Positions 1 through 10,111 of a DNA stretch of 64,000 bases are shown here, piece after piece. Within the stretch, counting starts at the first letter, position 1; each line of letters begins with the position of its first letter. The notes under the pieces are model-generated. The model saw only the letters and a list, made by a program, of their open reading frames with translations, was not told the DNA's origin and ran no database searches. The DNA comes from Chitinophaga agri (GTDB lineage: Bacteria; Bacteroidota; Bacteroidia; Chitinophagales; Chitinophagaceae). A program made the position numbers and the translations under genes. The DNA is taken from assembly GCF_010093065.1 (NCBI RefSeq), contig NZ_CP048113.1, positions 5,660,001 through 5,724,000 on the forward strand, written 5' to 3'.

Positions 1-1258
<1,258 letters not shown>

Positions 1259-1373
1259 ATTTTATTTTTTGTGATAGACTATTACAATTTCCCAATATGT
1301 TACCTTATTGGTCTTAGGTCAGAGTAATCGCTGTAAAGTGTCTGGCTGTGAGACGTAGATCATATTCAAGATC

Positions 1374-1486
<113 letters not shown>

Positions 1487-1492
1487 TTATTG

Positions 1493-1530
1493 AAAAAGCT
1501 CCGGACGAAAGTCTCGGAGCTTTTTTGTTT
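1493..1530 (+). terminator. rRNA operon terminator
   Basis: A GC-rich hairpin (AAAGCTCCGGAC / GTCTCGGAGCTTT, one bulge) is followed by TTTTTTGTTT. It sits 7 nt after the 5S gene and would end the rRNA operon on the plus strand. Confidence 0.85.
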
Positions 1531-1549
1531 TTAGCCTGTTTATAACGCT

Positions 1550-2374
1550 TTATTCTTTCTTTTTCTTCCTGAAGTCATCATACCAATGAGCGATATTGAC
1601 GGATACTCCCATTCCAAATGCTACAGGCAGGAAATATTCGTTAAATTCATATCCCGCATAAGCCTCGTCGTTAAGCAATAATGAAAACATAAGCTGCATC
1701 TGAAATTTGACATATTTATACCCGGCCCTGAATGTAAATGCCGGTTCATAAAAAGGTAATGTTTTTGTACCTATATTAAGGTAGTTCACTCTTCTGTCGG
1801 GTTGGTTCTCGAACGCTTTCGCACCTGCATAGAGATTATTAAATTTTACTATAGAGAACCGGGAGGTAAATGCTGCTTCAATAGCAGGGTGAGCAAAACC
1901 AATTCCTGGTTGAATAAAGAACTTATTAAAGTGTGATCTTAGCAGGTAGTCATTAACAGTACCAAGACTACTGCTATAATCATCCGACAATGTTTTAAAG
2001 CTACCATTGCCATAACCTGCGTAGACATCAAAGACCATTCTCTTTTTAAGATCTAAAGGCTTAAAAAATCCGACAGCACCTTCAATAACACCACCTCTTG
2101 TATTTTCATCCATAAACAGGTCATCACTCTCTTCATCGTCGATATTAATTCCTAAATCGTATACATACTGTCCATTAGCCATGATGGCGATGTTATTTGA
2201 CACAGCAAATGCAGCCTGGAAATTGGTAGGAGACACACTCCCCTTGAATTCATGCTTTTCTTTTAATAATGGCTCATTCACAGTATTGGGAACATAGATG
2301 TGGCTGTTGCAGGCAGAAAAAAACATCAGCAGGCTACAGGTAGTAGCTGCAGGCAGGTTGAAATAGTTTCGCAT
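1550..2374 (-). CDS. Hypothetical outer-membrane lipoprotein
   Basis: A 274-residue protein of unknown function. The N-terminus is a lipoprotein signal peptide with lipobox FSAC, the lipidated cysteine being about residue 22. The rest has alternating hydrophobic and aromatic stretches (for example FTFRAGYKYVKFQMQLMF) and glycine-rich turns. That pattern suggests a beta-rich or small barrel-like outer-membrane protein, with a highly basic end (FRKKKKE). It starts 12 nt after the LacI regulator gene on the same strand, so the two are probably cotranscribed, and the regulator may control it. No enzyme motif is visible. The function is not recognised; outer-membrane location is inferred from the lipobox and composition. 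Confidence 0.7.
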   Translation of the reverse strand: MRNYFNLPAATTCSLLMFFSACNSHIYVPNTVNEPLLKEKHEFKGSVSPTNFQAAFAVSNNIAIMANGQYVYDLGINIDDEESDDLFMDENTRGGVIEGAVGFFKPLDLKKRMVFDVYAGYGNGSFKTLSDDYSSSLGTVNDYLLRSHFNKFFIQPGIGFAHPAIEAAFTSRFSIVKFNNLYAGAKAFENQPDRRVNYLNIGTKTLPFYEPAFTFRAGYKYVKFQMQLMFSLLLNDEAYAGYEFNEYFLPVAFGMGVSVNIAHWYDDFRKKKKE

Positions 2375-2386
2375 AACTTAATTAAT

Positions 2387-3424
2387 TTAAGCAGTTTCTG
2401 GTTGCTCGCTTGATTCCCTTTCGATCAGTTCCACCGGAAATACAAAGTGTTTAGTGATCTTCATAGTATCTCCATAGTTGATCAGCTTCACAATTGTATC
2501 CACAGCTTTCTGCCCCATTTTATAGCCGGACTGTTCAATCGTAGTAAGTGCAGGAGTAATAATTCTTGATGCCTGATCATTTGAATAACCCACTACTTTG
2601 ATATCTTCAGGGATTTTAACGAGTTGTCTTTTGGCTTCCTGGATAAATGCTACTGCTGATGTATCATTGGCGGCAAATAGACCATCTGGACGTTCATATT
2701 CACCAAGGAGTTCTTTAGAAGCGGCAATTGCTGCTTCCGATGTCAAATTATGAACGTACATCAGACGCTCATCGAAAGGGATGTTGTATTTCGCTAATGC
2801 CGTTTTATAGCCACTGAGGCGTTGCTGGTAAAGATTGCAGCTTAGCATTCCTGTGAATAATGCAATACGTTTACAGCCCTGCCGAATCAGATGTTCAGTA
2901 GCAAGAAATCCTCCTTTAAAATCATCTCCAGTAATAGTATAACCAGGGAATTCGGCTGGAACGCGGTCATAAAAGACTAAGGGTATATTATTCTTTATAA
3001 AGGGTGTGAAATGTTCATAATTGACTGTGAACATGGAAGATACAGCAAGGAGTCCATCCACTCTAAGGGAGAAGAATGTATTGACCAGTTCCTTTTCCAT
3101 TTCTATTGTATCATCAGACTGCCCTATTACAATACTGAAGCCATATTTATGTGCTTCATGCTGTATACCACTGATGGCAGTACTCTGGAAATACATGGAA
3201 GTACGTGGCACTATCAGGCCGATAATGTTGGATCGGTTCTTACGTAAACTGGACGCTATCCAGTTCGGTACATATCCCATTTCAGTGGCGGTCTGACGTA
3301 CCTTATCTCTTGTTTCCTGGTTGATCAGCTTATTATTTTGTAAGGCTCTCGATACCGTGGAAGCAGATAAGTTTAGCACTCTGGCAATGTCGTAGATGGT
3401 AATTTTAGTACTTCGTTCTTTCAC
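2387..3424 (-). CDS. LacI/GalR-family transcriptional regulator
   Basis: A 345-residue regulator. Residues about 8-55 are a LacI-type helix-turn-helix (ITIYDIARVLNLSASTVSRA) with hinge helix. The rest is a periplasmic-binding-protein-like sensor domain containing the usual IIGLIVP start and DGLFAANDTSA segment, so it is expected to bind a sugar or related ligand. The length is normal for the family. It is the first gene of a two-gene minus-strand unit with the lipoprotein. The ligand and target genes cannot be told from sequence. A second, different LacI regulator lies at 44462-45484. Confidence 0.92.
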   Translation of the reverse strand: MKERSTKITIYDIARVLNLSASTVSRALQNNKLINQETRDKVRQTATEMGYVPNWIASSLRKNRSNIIGLIVPRTSMYFQSTAISGIQHEAHKYGFSIVIGQSDDTIEMEKELVNTFFSLRVDGLLAVSSMFTVNYEHFTPFIKNNIPLVFYDRVPAEFPGYTITGDDFKGGFLATEHLIRQGCKRIALFTGMLSCNLYQQRLSGYKTALAKYNIPFDERLMYVHNLTSEAAIAASKELLGEYERPDGLFAANDTSAVAFIQEAKRQLVKIPEDIKVVGYSNDQASRIITPALTTIEQSGYKMGQKAVDTIVKLINYGDTMKITKHFVFPVELIERESSEQPETA

Positions 3425-3513
3425 ATTCTTGAGGTTCAGTATATAAATATAGCGATATATTGAGCAACTTTTGTAACAAGCAACCTCATTATTTTCATAG
3501 GATTAGATATTAA

Positions 3514-3567
3514 CATTCTAAAAGCAGTGGGGCTCCGGTATACCGGAGCCCCACTGCTTTTAGAATG
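3514..3567 (-). terminator. 54-bp perfect palindrome after metalloprotease gene
   Basis: Two 27-base arms are perfect reverse complements with no spacer (centre between 3540 and 3541, GGCTCCGGTA|TACCGGAGCC). The element begins 13 nt past the stop codon of the minus-strand metalloprotease gene. Its position fits a transcript-end hairpin. There is no long T-run after it on the minus strand, only the TTTTAG inside the stem, so termination is probable but not certain. Confidence 0.6.
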
Positions 3568-3579
3568 GCTGATGATTGA

Positions 3580-6138
3580 TTATTTCGGATCCAGTGCCTG
3601 ACTGATTCTTTCTGCAAGATCGCTCAGGTGATAGCGGCTAAGCGGGTCTTGTATAGTAGCTGCCGCAGCACGGATATCAGTACGCAGTGATACAAGGTGC
3701 GCACGTGCGATACTGCTTACATCCGATTTGGTTGGATCAGCTGGAGCAGGACCGAACATGATACTCATTCCACTCATTGAAGACTGCTCTTTAGCAGATA
3801 TAAGCTGGATGACGTGGTCTACGTATGATTTCTGCAGATTACGGCGGAATACATCAATAGTCTTCCGGCTGTACACCTCACTGAAAATACCCTTTTTCAC
3901 ATCATTCAGGAACGCGGTTGCCTGGTAGCTGGTAGCGCCGTCATTTGCTTCATTGTTAATTAGCTTAACAAGCGTATTACTACCCAGGATGCGATCCAGT
4001 ACCGGATTCTGACGGGCACTTACGATAGTAGTAGCATTATTCCCCGTACGTGAAAGAATGTCTTTATCGAGCAGCCATTTAGGAGTCGTGAATACCTGAT
4101 CATTCAGGAATTGTACGGCTTCCTGCTGAATATTCTTTGGAACAGCTTCGTATACACCACCTTCCTGTTCTACAGTTTTAGGTGTTTCGTAGATACCACC
4201 GATGTTCTTGGCAACATGACCCAGGTAACGGCCGAACTGCGTATTAACTTCACGATACAGTTCTGCGAGGTTGCTGTAGCCTTCATTTTCTTCTTTGGTC
4301 CAGGTGAGGAGATTAGGCATGATACGTTGCAGGTTCTTGATACCATAAGAACCTGCTTTCATTGCATTATCACCCAGGTCTTCATTCTGAGATCTCGGAT
4401 CGTCAGGATTTGTTTCTGTACCAAACCAATATTTCTTTTCTTTCAGTTTTTCAACAGTCCACTTGTTAAGGATAGCTTTTTCAGCATCAGCAGTTGCTGC
4501 TTCCGGGATCAGTTTGTATCCCCATTCAATAGCCCATTTATCATAAAAATTGATGCGGGGATAGAGGTCAGCACCAGTAATTCCGTCTTCTGGTTGAGCT
4601 ACATAGTTAAAACGTGCGTAGTCCATAATGGAGGCAGCGAAACCGTTTTCTTTCGTCCATGCTTTATCTCTTAGTTTCTCAACAGGATATGTTGAGCTGG
4701 AGCCAAAGTTATGGCGAAGGCCAAGTGTGTGACCTACTTCATGAGAAGATACGAAGCGGATCAGTTCTCCCATCAGTGCATCATCAAATTGCATTGTACG
4801 TGCACGCGGATCGTTTGGAGCACATTGTATAAAATACCAGTTACGCAGTAAGCGCATCACGTTATGGTACCAGTTTATATGGCTCTCCATGATCTCACCG
4901 GAACGTGGATCGTGAATATGTGGACCACTTGCGTTAGGAATATCGGAAGGTTTATACACGATGGCGGAGAATCGCGCATCCTCAAGACTCCAGGTAGAGT
5001 CCTGCTCACGGGTAGGAGCCACTTTGGCTACAACGGCGTTTTTGAAGCCTGCTTTTTCGAATGCGGCCTGCCAGTCATTCACCCCCTGGATCAGATAAGG
5101 AACCCATTTTTTAGGGGTAGCCGGGTCTATATAGAAGATGATCGGTTTCGCTGGTTCAACCAGTTCTCCACGTTTGTATTTCTCAAGATCTTCCGGTTTG
5201 GGTTCAAGACGCCAGCGGGTGATCATGGAAAGGCGTTTTACACCCTGTGGGTCCAGATCAAAGTCAGTTACAGAAGTGGTGAAGTAGCCTACACGAGGGT
5301 CGAAATACCTGGACTTCATCGGTACTGCAGGGAGCAGTATCATGGAAGAGTTCAGCTCAAGCGTCGCATTGCCGCCAGGACCAGGCATACCAGGTCCCTG
5401 TTGACCAGAAGCTTTTGAATAGGTTTTAACCGTTTTGATTTCGGTATTAATAGGGTAGGATTTAACATCAACTATGTATGACTTATCCTGCTGAACGGCA
5501 CCCAGTTTAAGCATGCTTTTGACGCGGGAGTCGAAGAAGAAGATGTCATTATCACCCTGTATATAATCGGTCAGATCAATTACAGTACTGTTCTTATCTG
5601 AAAATGCTTTAATATCAAATGCAGCAGCAATGGGTTGAATGTTGGAATTCATCACAGCATTGAACATCGGCTGGCTGGAATCTCTGGAGATCTCAGAATA
5701 AGAGATGTTTTTGAGAAAGATGCGGTTATTAGGTCCTTTCTCAAAGCGGATCACGTTTTCTCCGATTTCATCACCACTGTACCCCATCATGGCAGCACGC
5801 AGGCCTGCTGCCGATTTGGAGATGCGGTTCACGACGAGGATGTCTCGTCCTAAAAGAGAATCGGGGATCTCAAAGAACACTTTATCATCCTGCTTGTAGA
5901 TGTTAAACAGGCCGGAGTCTGCGATAGCAGCAGATGTAATAACCTCACCAAATTTTTTGGGAGCCGTTTTCGGACCGCTTTTGGCGGGCATAGGTGGACG
6001 GACTGTCGAATCTTTAGCGGGAATAGGTTCCTGTTGGGTCTTCTTTCGCTTTTGTGCTGTCGACATAGTGTTGATACTCAGTACCAACAAAAGCGTACCT
6101 GCGGTTGTGGCGATGGTACGGATTGCGTTTTTCTTCAT
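3580..6138 (-). CDS. Secreted zinc-dependent metalloprotease (HExxHxxGxxH)
   Basis: An 852-residue exported protein with an N-terminal signal peptide (about residues 1-29) and a Pro/Lys-rich segment after it. The zinc-binding motif HEVGHTLGLRHN lies near residues 466-477 and marks a metzincin-like gluzincin active site: three His ligands and a catalytic Glu. The overall layout, with long N-terminal domains before the protease domain, matches the large Bacteroidota zinc-dependent metalloproteases that carry DUF5117/DUF5118 domains. Substrates of that group are unknown. It is transcribed alone, with a long upstream region and a palindromic hairpin just after the stop. Several long plus-strand frames inside it are antisense shadows. 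Confidence 0.9.
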   Translation of the reverse strand: MKKNAIRTIATTAGTLLLVLSINTMSTAQKRKKTQQEPIPAKDSTVRPPMPAKSGPKTAPKKFGEVITSAAIADSGLFNIYKQDDKVFFEIPDSLLGRDILVVNRISKSAAGLRAAMMGYSGDEIGENVIRFEKGPNNRIFLKNISYSEISRDSSQPMFNAVMNSNIQPIAAAFDIKAFSDKNSTVIDLTDYIQGDNDIFFFDSRVKSMLKLGAVQQDKSYIVDVKSYPINTEIKTVKTYSKASGQQGPGMPGPGGNATLELNSSMILLPAVPMKSRYFDPRVGYFTTSVTDFDLDPQGVKRLSMITRWRLEPKPEDLEKYKRGELVEPAKPIIFYIDPATPKKWVPYLIQGVNDWQAAFEKAGFKNAVVAKVAPTREQDSTWSLEDARFSAIVYKPSDIPNASGPHIHDPRSGEIMESHINWYHNVMRLLRNWYFIQCAPNDPRARTMQFDDALMGELIRFVSSHEVGHTLGLRHNFGSSSTYPVEKLRDKAWTKENGFAASIMDYARFNYVAQPEDGITGADLYPRINFYDKWAIEWGYKLIPEAATADAEKAILNKWTVEKLKEKKYWFGTETNPDDPRSQNEDLGDNAMKAGSYGIKNLQRIMPNLLTWTKEENEGYSNLAELYREVNTQFGRYLGHVAKNIGGIYETPKTVEQEGGVYEAVPKNIQQEAVQFLNDQVFTTPKWLLDKDILSRTGNNATTIVSARQNPVLDRILGSNTLVKLINNEANDGATSYQATAFLNDVKKGIFSEVYSRKTIDVFRRNLQKSYVDHVIQLISAKEQSSMSGMSIMFGPAPADPTKSDVSSIARAHLVSLRTDIRAAAATIQDPLSRYHLSDLAERISQALDPK

Positions 6139-6877
6139 TTGTGTGTATTAAAAAAGGTCGGTTTATTGAGAATTTAGTGGGTAGTGTTGAAAATACACAT
6201 ATTAAGCAGTAACTTATCGGGGAATTCCATGAACGCTTAAAATGTTACAGGAATGGACACGGGGAGAAATAATGATATATCAACAGTATCTTAAGAGGAT
6301 ATAATGTTTATGAATAAATTTGTTGATATGGTATCTTTTATACTTATATTACAGAGTGAATGAAATGTTGCAGTGTCTCTATGATAGACGTTTTTCACCT
6401 GCTTTATCGATTTTACTCCACGTTGGAAATAGATAGACCGGTAGGTAACCAGCTTAAATTTTATGATATTGTGATGACTGCTCAAAAGCTTAAAAATGAC
6501 TCAAAGTGTGGATGGTAGCGGATAAGGAGGGAAAAATGTAACAGAAAATTTCTGTTGGAACATTTAAAAAAATTCTTAAATTGTGCGTCCAACTTTGAAA
6601 AAAATCAATAAATTTCAGGTTCCAGGGATATTATTCATAAGGGGTGTAGCCCAATTTTTGATATAGGTTGCAATTGACAATTAAAGTGTATGCTCAACAA
6701 AACAGTGGATTGTAAGGCTGCCTGCTGGCGGCTTTTGGTGGTGCGTTAAATTTTGTGAGATTTTGAGGGCTGCACTTGTTTTTTTGGGTCAACCGTATAA
6801 CTTTGCGAATCACGTATTTATATTGCAGAAATAACAAAAAACAATAGTTTAATCTTTAACACTAAAATTCAATCAAC
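6139..6877. other. Intergenic region between divergent metalloprotease and exbB genes
   Basis: These 739 bp are AT-rich and hold no convincing gene; the one short minus-strand frame (6291-6485) has no ribosome binding site or recognisable product. The right end contains the promoter of the ExbB operon (6776-6805). The left end must hold the promoter of the metalloprotease gene, but no clear TAnnTTTG box was found for it on the minus strand. Confidence 0.6.
6776..6805 (+). promoter_or_regulatory. Promoter of the exbB-exbD-exbD-tonB operon
   Basis: A TTG (-33 element, 6776-6778), a 19-nt spacer and TAACTTTG (-7 element, 6798-6805) match the Bacteroidota sigma-A promoter pattern TTTG / TAnnTTTG. 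Transcription would start near 6812, about 65 nt before the exbB start codon. Confidence 0.65.
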
Positions 6878-7738
6878 ATGGCTGAGACTAAAACAACTGT
6901 GACTGCAGGTTCTGCCAAAGCATCTTCTCATCAACCTAAGAAGTCATCCAATGTATTCGCATTGCTGGCTGTGCCTATCTGTATCGCTATAGGTGTTCTC
7001 TTTTACATCTTTGTATTAGGTAGTCCTGATAACTTCCAGGGTGGTATCAAAGGTCCGAACGCGCATCCAGTTGAAGAGGGTATCGGAAAATGGTTCGCAA
7101 CAGTTTATCAGGGTGGTGCTATTGTACCTATTCTTATTTCTGTACTACTGATCTGTGTAACTTTCGTAATAGAACGTTTCCTGTATATCACTAAAGCGAA
7201 AGGTAAGTTCAGCGGTGCTGATCTGGTAAGAAGAGTTCAGTTCCACCTGGCTAATAAGAACGTAGACGCAGCGCTGGCTGAGTGCGACAAACAGAAAGGT
7301 TCTGTAGGTAATGTACTGAAAGCTGGTCTGAAAAAGTACAAAGAAATGATCACCAACACTGAGCTGGATACAGAGCAGAAGATCCTGACTATCAAAAACG
7401 AGATCGAAGAAACTACCGCTCTGGAACTGCCAATGATGGAAAAGAACCTGGTGTTCCTGTCCACTATCGCTTCCGTAGCAACCCTGCTTGGTCTGTTCGG
7501 TACTGTATTGGGTATGATCAAATCCTTCTCTGCTATGTCTGCTGGTGGTGCTCCAGATTCTGCTAAACTGGCATTAGGTATCTCCGAGGCGTTGATCAAT
7601 ACCGCTCTGGGTATCGGTACTTCCGCTATCGCGATCATCATGTATAACTTCTTTACCACTAACATCGACGGCATCACTTATGCAATCGACGAGTCTGGTT
7701 TTACTTTGACTCAGAGCTTCGCAGCTAACCACAAATAA
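6878..7738 (+). CDS. exbB: MotA/TolQ/ExbB proton channel family protein
   Basis: A 286-residue inner-membrane protein, the channel part of the proton-motive-force motor that energises TonB-dependent receptors. Membrane segments are visible at about residues 26-50, 80-105, 188-215 and 235-258. The last two carry the family signature (VATLLGLFGTVLGMIKSF, and ALGISEALINTALGIG followed by a further hydrophobic run). It is longer than enteric ExbB because of an N-terminal Ala/Ser/Lys-rich cytosolic tail and an extra first segment, as is common in Bacteroidota. It is the first gene of a four-gene operon and starts at an ATG in a normal context after the promoter leader. Confidence 0.93.
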   Translation: MAETKTTVTAGSAKASSHQPKKSSNVFALLAVPICIAIGVLFYIFVLGSPDNFQGGIKGPNAHPVEEGIGKWFATVYQGGAIVPILISVLLICVTFVIERFLYITKAKGKFSGADLVRRVQFHLANKNVDAALAECDKQKGSVGNVLKAGLKKYKEMITNTELDTEQKILTIKNEIEETTALELPMMEKNLVFLSTIASVATLLGLFGTVLGMIKSFSAMSAGGAPDSAKLALGISEALINTALGIGTSAIAIIMYNFFTTNIDGITYAIDESGFTLTQSFAANHK

Positions 7739-7807
7739 TTTTTAATTATTTGTGTGGAAAACGCGCAGTTTTGAATCTATATAAAGTAAACTAAAAAAGG
7801 AGTAAAG

Positions 7808-8467
7808 ATGCCTAAAGTTAAAATGCCCAGGAAGAGCACGCTGGTTGATATGACCGCGATGTGTGATGTGGCTTTCTTGCTGCTCACTTTCTTCATGCTG
7901 GCAACCAAATTTAAACCGGACGAGCCGGTAACTGTGGTAACTCCGTCATCCATCAATACTAAACTGCTGCCAGATTCTGATGTAATCATGCTGACAGTTG
8001 ATGCAGGCGGTAAGATATTTTTCAGCATGGACGGCCAACCTAAAAGGCAGCAGCTGATCAATGACCTTGACCAACAGTATAAGCTCGGTCTGACTGAAAA
8101 GGAAAAAAACAACTTTGTTGTTGGCTCCAGCGTAGGTACGGATATTAAAAGCCTGAAAACTTACCTCGACATGAAACCTGAAGAGCGTAAGAAAGCCGGC
8201 TTGGAAAAAGGTATTCCAGTTGACTCTGCCAATAACGAAGTAGCTGTATGGATCGAATATGCAAGATCTGCACAGGGTGGAAATCCTAAGCTGCAGTATT
8301 GTATTAAAGCCGACAATGGTACTCCATATCCTGTAATCAAGGACATCCTGGATACCTTCAAGGAAAAAAAGATTCAGAAGCTGAACCTGGTGACTAACCT
8401 GGAAGCTGCACCTGCAGGATCTGCAGCAGCGCTGGCCCGTGCCGAAGGTAAGTCAGATCATGAATAA
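7808..8467 (+). CDS. exbD: ExbD/TolR biopolymer transport protein (first copy)
   Basis: A 219-residue protein with a single N-terminal membrane segment (about residues 20-38, MCDVAFLLLTFFMLATKF) that contains the conserved proton-carrying Asp. A periplasmic domain follows. AAAAAGGAGTAAAG just before the ATG is a good ribosome binding site. It lies 69 bp after exbB and is followed by a second, different ExbD; Bacteroidota Ton motors often carry two. The periplasmic part is longer than in E. coli ExbD (141 residues), with an insert between the membrane helix and the C-terminal fold. Confidence 0.92.
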   Translation: MPKVKMPRKSTLVDMTAMCDVAFLLLTFFMLATKFKPDEPVTVVTPSSINTKLLPDSDVIMLTVDAGGKIFFSMDGQPKRQQLINDLDQQYKLGLTEKEKNNFVVGSSVGTDIKSLKTYLDMKPEERKKAGLEKGIPVDSANNEVAVWIEYARSAQGGNPKLQYCIKADNGTPYPVIKDILDTFKEKKIQKLNLVTNLEAAPAGSAAALARAEGKSDHE

Positions 8468-8539
8468 GCAGATTTCAAGTAAACAGCAAGCAACGCTGCG
8501 GCGCTGAGTTGCTATTGAAAACTAAAAAAAAGAGCTACT

Positions 8540-9133
8540 ATGGCAGAAATGGATACCAGCAGTAGTGGTGGGAAAGGTAAACACCAGGGTACGAAATCCA
8601 AGAAGCAGTCTACACGCGTAGACATGACTCCAATGGTGGATCTCGGCTTTCTCCTGATCACGTTCTTCATGTTGACTACGACGATGAGCAAGCCCAAAAC
8701 AATGGACTTGATCATGCCGAAAGATACTGAGAATGAAAAAGATCAGAATAAGGTTAAAGAAAGTACTGCACTCACTATACTGCTTGGAAAAAAAGACCGC
8801 GTATACTACTACGAAGGTCTGGCACAGGACCCGAACGCATCGGCAAATCCTGACTTTTTCAAAGCAACAACTTTTGCTAACACAGGCGGCATCAGAGATG
8901 TAATTATTAAAAAGCGTGATGAGGTTTCTCAATTAAGGAACTCAAAGGGAGAACCTGAAGATGTGGTAGTAATCATCAAAGCTGATGATGACGCTACATA
9001 CAAGGATTTCGTTGATATTCTGGACGAAATGGCCATCAATCGCATTCAACGTTATGCTACAGTTGATATCAGTGACCAGGATAAAACCTGGATTAAGCAG
9101 ACTGAAGCAGCTAACGGCGGTGGCTCCAAGTAA
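8540..9133 (+). CDS. exbD: ExbD/TolR biopolymer transport protein (second copy)
   Basis: A 197-residue paralogue of the preceding gene. A Ser/Gly/Lys-rich cytosolic start is followed by the membrane helix MTPMVDLGFLLITFFMLTT with the conserved Asp, then a periplasmic domain. The two copies share the membrane motif but differ elsewhere, so they probably form a mixed ExbD dimer or serve different interactions within the ExbB pentamer; that is inference. It lies 72 bp after the first exbD and 42 bp before tonB. Confidence 0.92.
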   Translation: MAEMDTSSSGGKGKHQGTKSKKQSTRVDMTPMVDLGFLLITFFMLTTTMSKPKTMDLIMPKDTENEKDQNKVKESTALTILLGKKDRVYYYEGLAQDPNASANPDFFKATTFANTGGIRDVIIKKRDEVSQLRNSKGEPEDVVVIIKADDDATYKDFVDILDEMAINRIQRYATVDISDQDKTWIKQTEAANGGGSK

Positions 9134-9175
9134 TTTAGAAACAATTTCTTTGTATCCATCCTTAAAATTTAAACA

Positions 9176-10015
9176 ATGGATTCCGCTAAAGTCTTAAAGT
9201 CCGATTTTCTGGATATCCTGTTTGAGAACAGGAATAAGGAATATGGGGCTTATGACCTCAGACGACAATACGACAAAAGGGTGCGTAACGCCGTAATCGG
9301 TAGTGCCGCGCTGATGTTGGTTGTTATCGCAGGTTATGCAATCAGTAACTACATCAATAAATTAGAACGGGAAAATCCTGATAAGAAACCCGTGATAGAG
9401 CAGATCAAGATGGAGGACGTGAAGATTCCGGATGATCCGAAAACGCCACCTCCACCTCCACCTCCACCTGCTCCACCACCACCGGTGAAGCCATCCGTAC
9501 AGTTCACTCCTCCTGTCATCAAGAAGGACGAAGAAGTACCGGAAGATGAAGTACCGCCTAAAATCAAGGACATTGAGAATAAGGCAATCAGTACTAAAAC
9601 TGTAGAAGGTGATCCTAACGGTATCGACCCGGGATTACTGGAAGATAGTAAAGGTACAGGTGTGGTAGAAGCTCCTCCTCCTCCTCCAAAAGAAGAGATC
9701 TTTACTTTCGTAGAACAGCCGCCTACCTTCCCCGGTGGTGAAGAAGCGCTGGCTAAGTTCCTGAGCAAAAATATCCGTTATCCTCGCGTAGCGCAGGAAA
9801 ATTCGATCTCAGGTACTGTGTTTGTACAGTTCGTAGTAGACTCAGATGGTAACATCAAAGATGTGAAAACTGTAGGTGCTGCGAAAGGTGGTGGTCTGGA
9901 AGAAGAAGCTATCCGTGTGGTAAAAATAATGCCTAAATGGAAAGCTGGTAAACAGAACGGCCGTCAGGTATCTGTTCAGTTCAACCTGCCTATCCGCTTT
10001 ACTCTTCAAGAGTAG
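9176..10015 (+). CDS. tonB: Energy transducer TonB
   Basis: A 279-residue TonB. In order: a cytosolic N-terminal motif typical of Bacteroidota TonB (KSDFLDILFENRNKEYGAY, about residues 8-26), one membrane helix (about 40-60), a proline-rich linker (PPPPPPPPAPPPPVKP), and a C-terminal TonB domain (about 190-279, with YPRVAQENSISGTVFVQFVV). It carries energy from ExbB/ExbD across the periplasm to TonB-dependent receptors such as the SusC protein and the receptor elsewhere in this window. It is the last gene of the operon and is followed by a terminator. A shortened paralogue, with the same N-terminal motif but no ExbBD genes, lies at 53913-54764. Confidence 0.93.
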   Translation: MDSAKVLKSDFLDILFENRNKEYGAYDLRRQYDKRVRNAVIGSAALMLVVIAGYAISNYINKLERENPDKKPVIEQIKMEDVKIPDDPKTPPPPPPPPAPPPPVKPSVQFTPPVIKKDEEVPEDEVPPKIKDIENKAISTKTVEGDPNGIDPGLLEDSKGTGVVEAPPPPPKEEIFTFVEQPPTFPGGEEALAKFLSKNIRYPRVAQENSISGTVFVQFVVDSDGNIKDVKTVGAAKGGGLEEEAIRVVKIMPKWKAGKQNGRQVSVQFNLPIRFTLQE

Positions 10016-10037
10016 CAGATTCAAGGATATTTATCCG

Positions 10038-10073
10038 AAAACCCGGTCCGGCCCAGCCGAGACCGGGTTTTTC
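10038..10073 (+). terminator. Terminator of the exbB-tonB operon
   Basis: A perfect 11-bp stem (AAAACCCGGTC / GACCGGGTTTT) is followed by TTCTATTT, 22 nt after the tonB stop codon. Confidence 0.85.
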
Positions 10074-10111
10074 TATTTATTGGTATATTGCTGCCTGAAT
10101 TGTGAATAATT

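Noticed and set aside
4111..5418. Long plus-strand frames within the metalloprotease gene
   Set aside because: Antisense shadows of a well-supported gene; no domains and no ribosome binding site.
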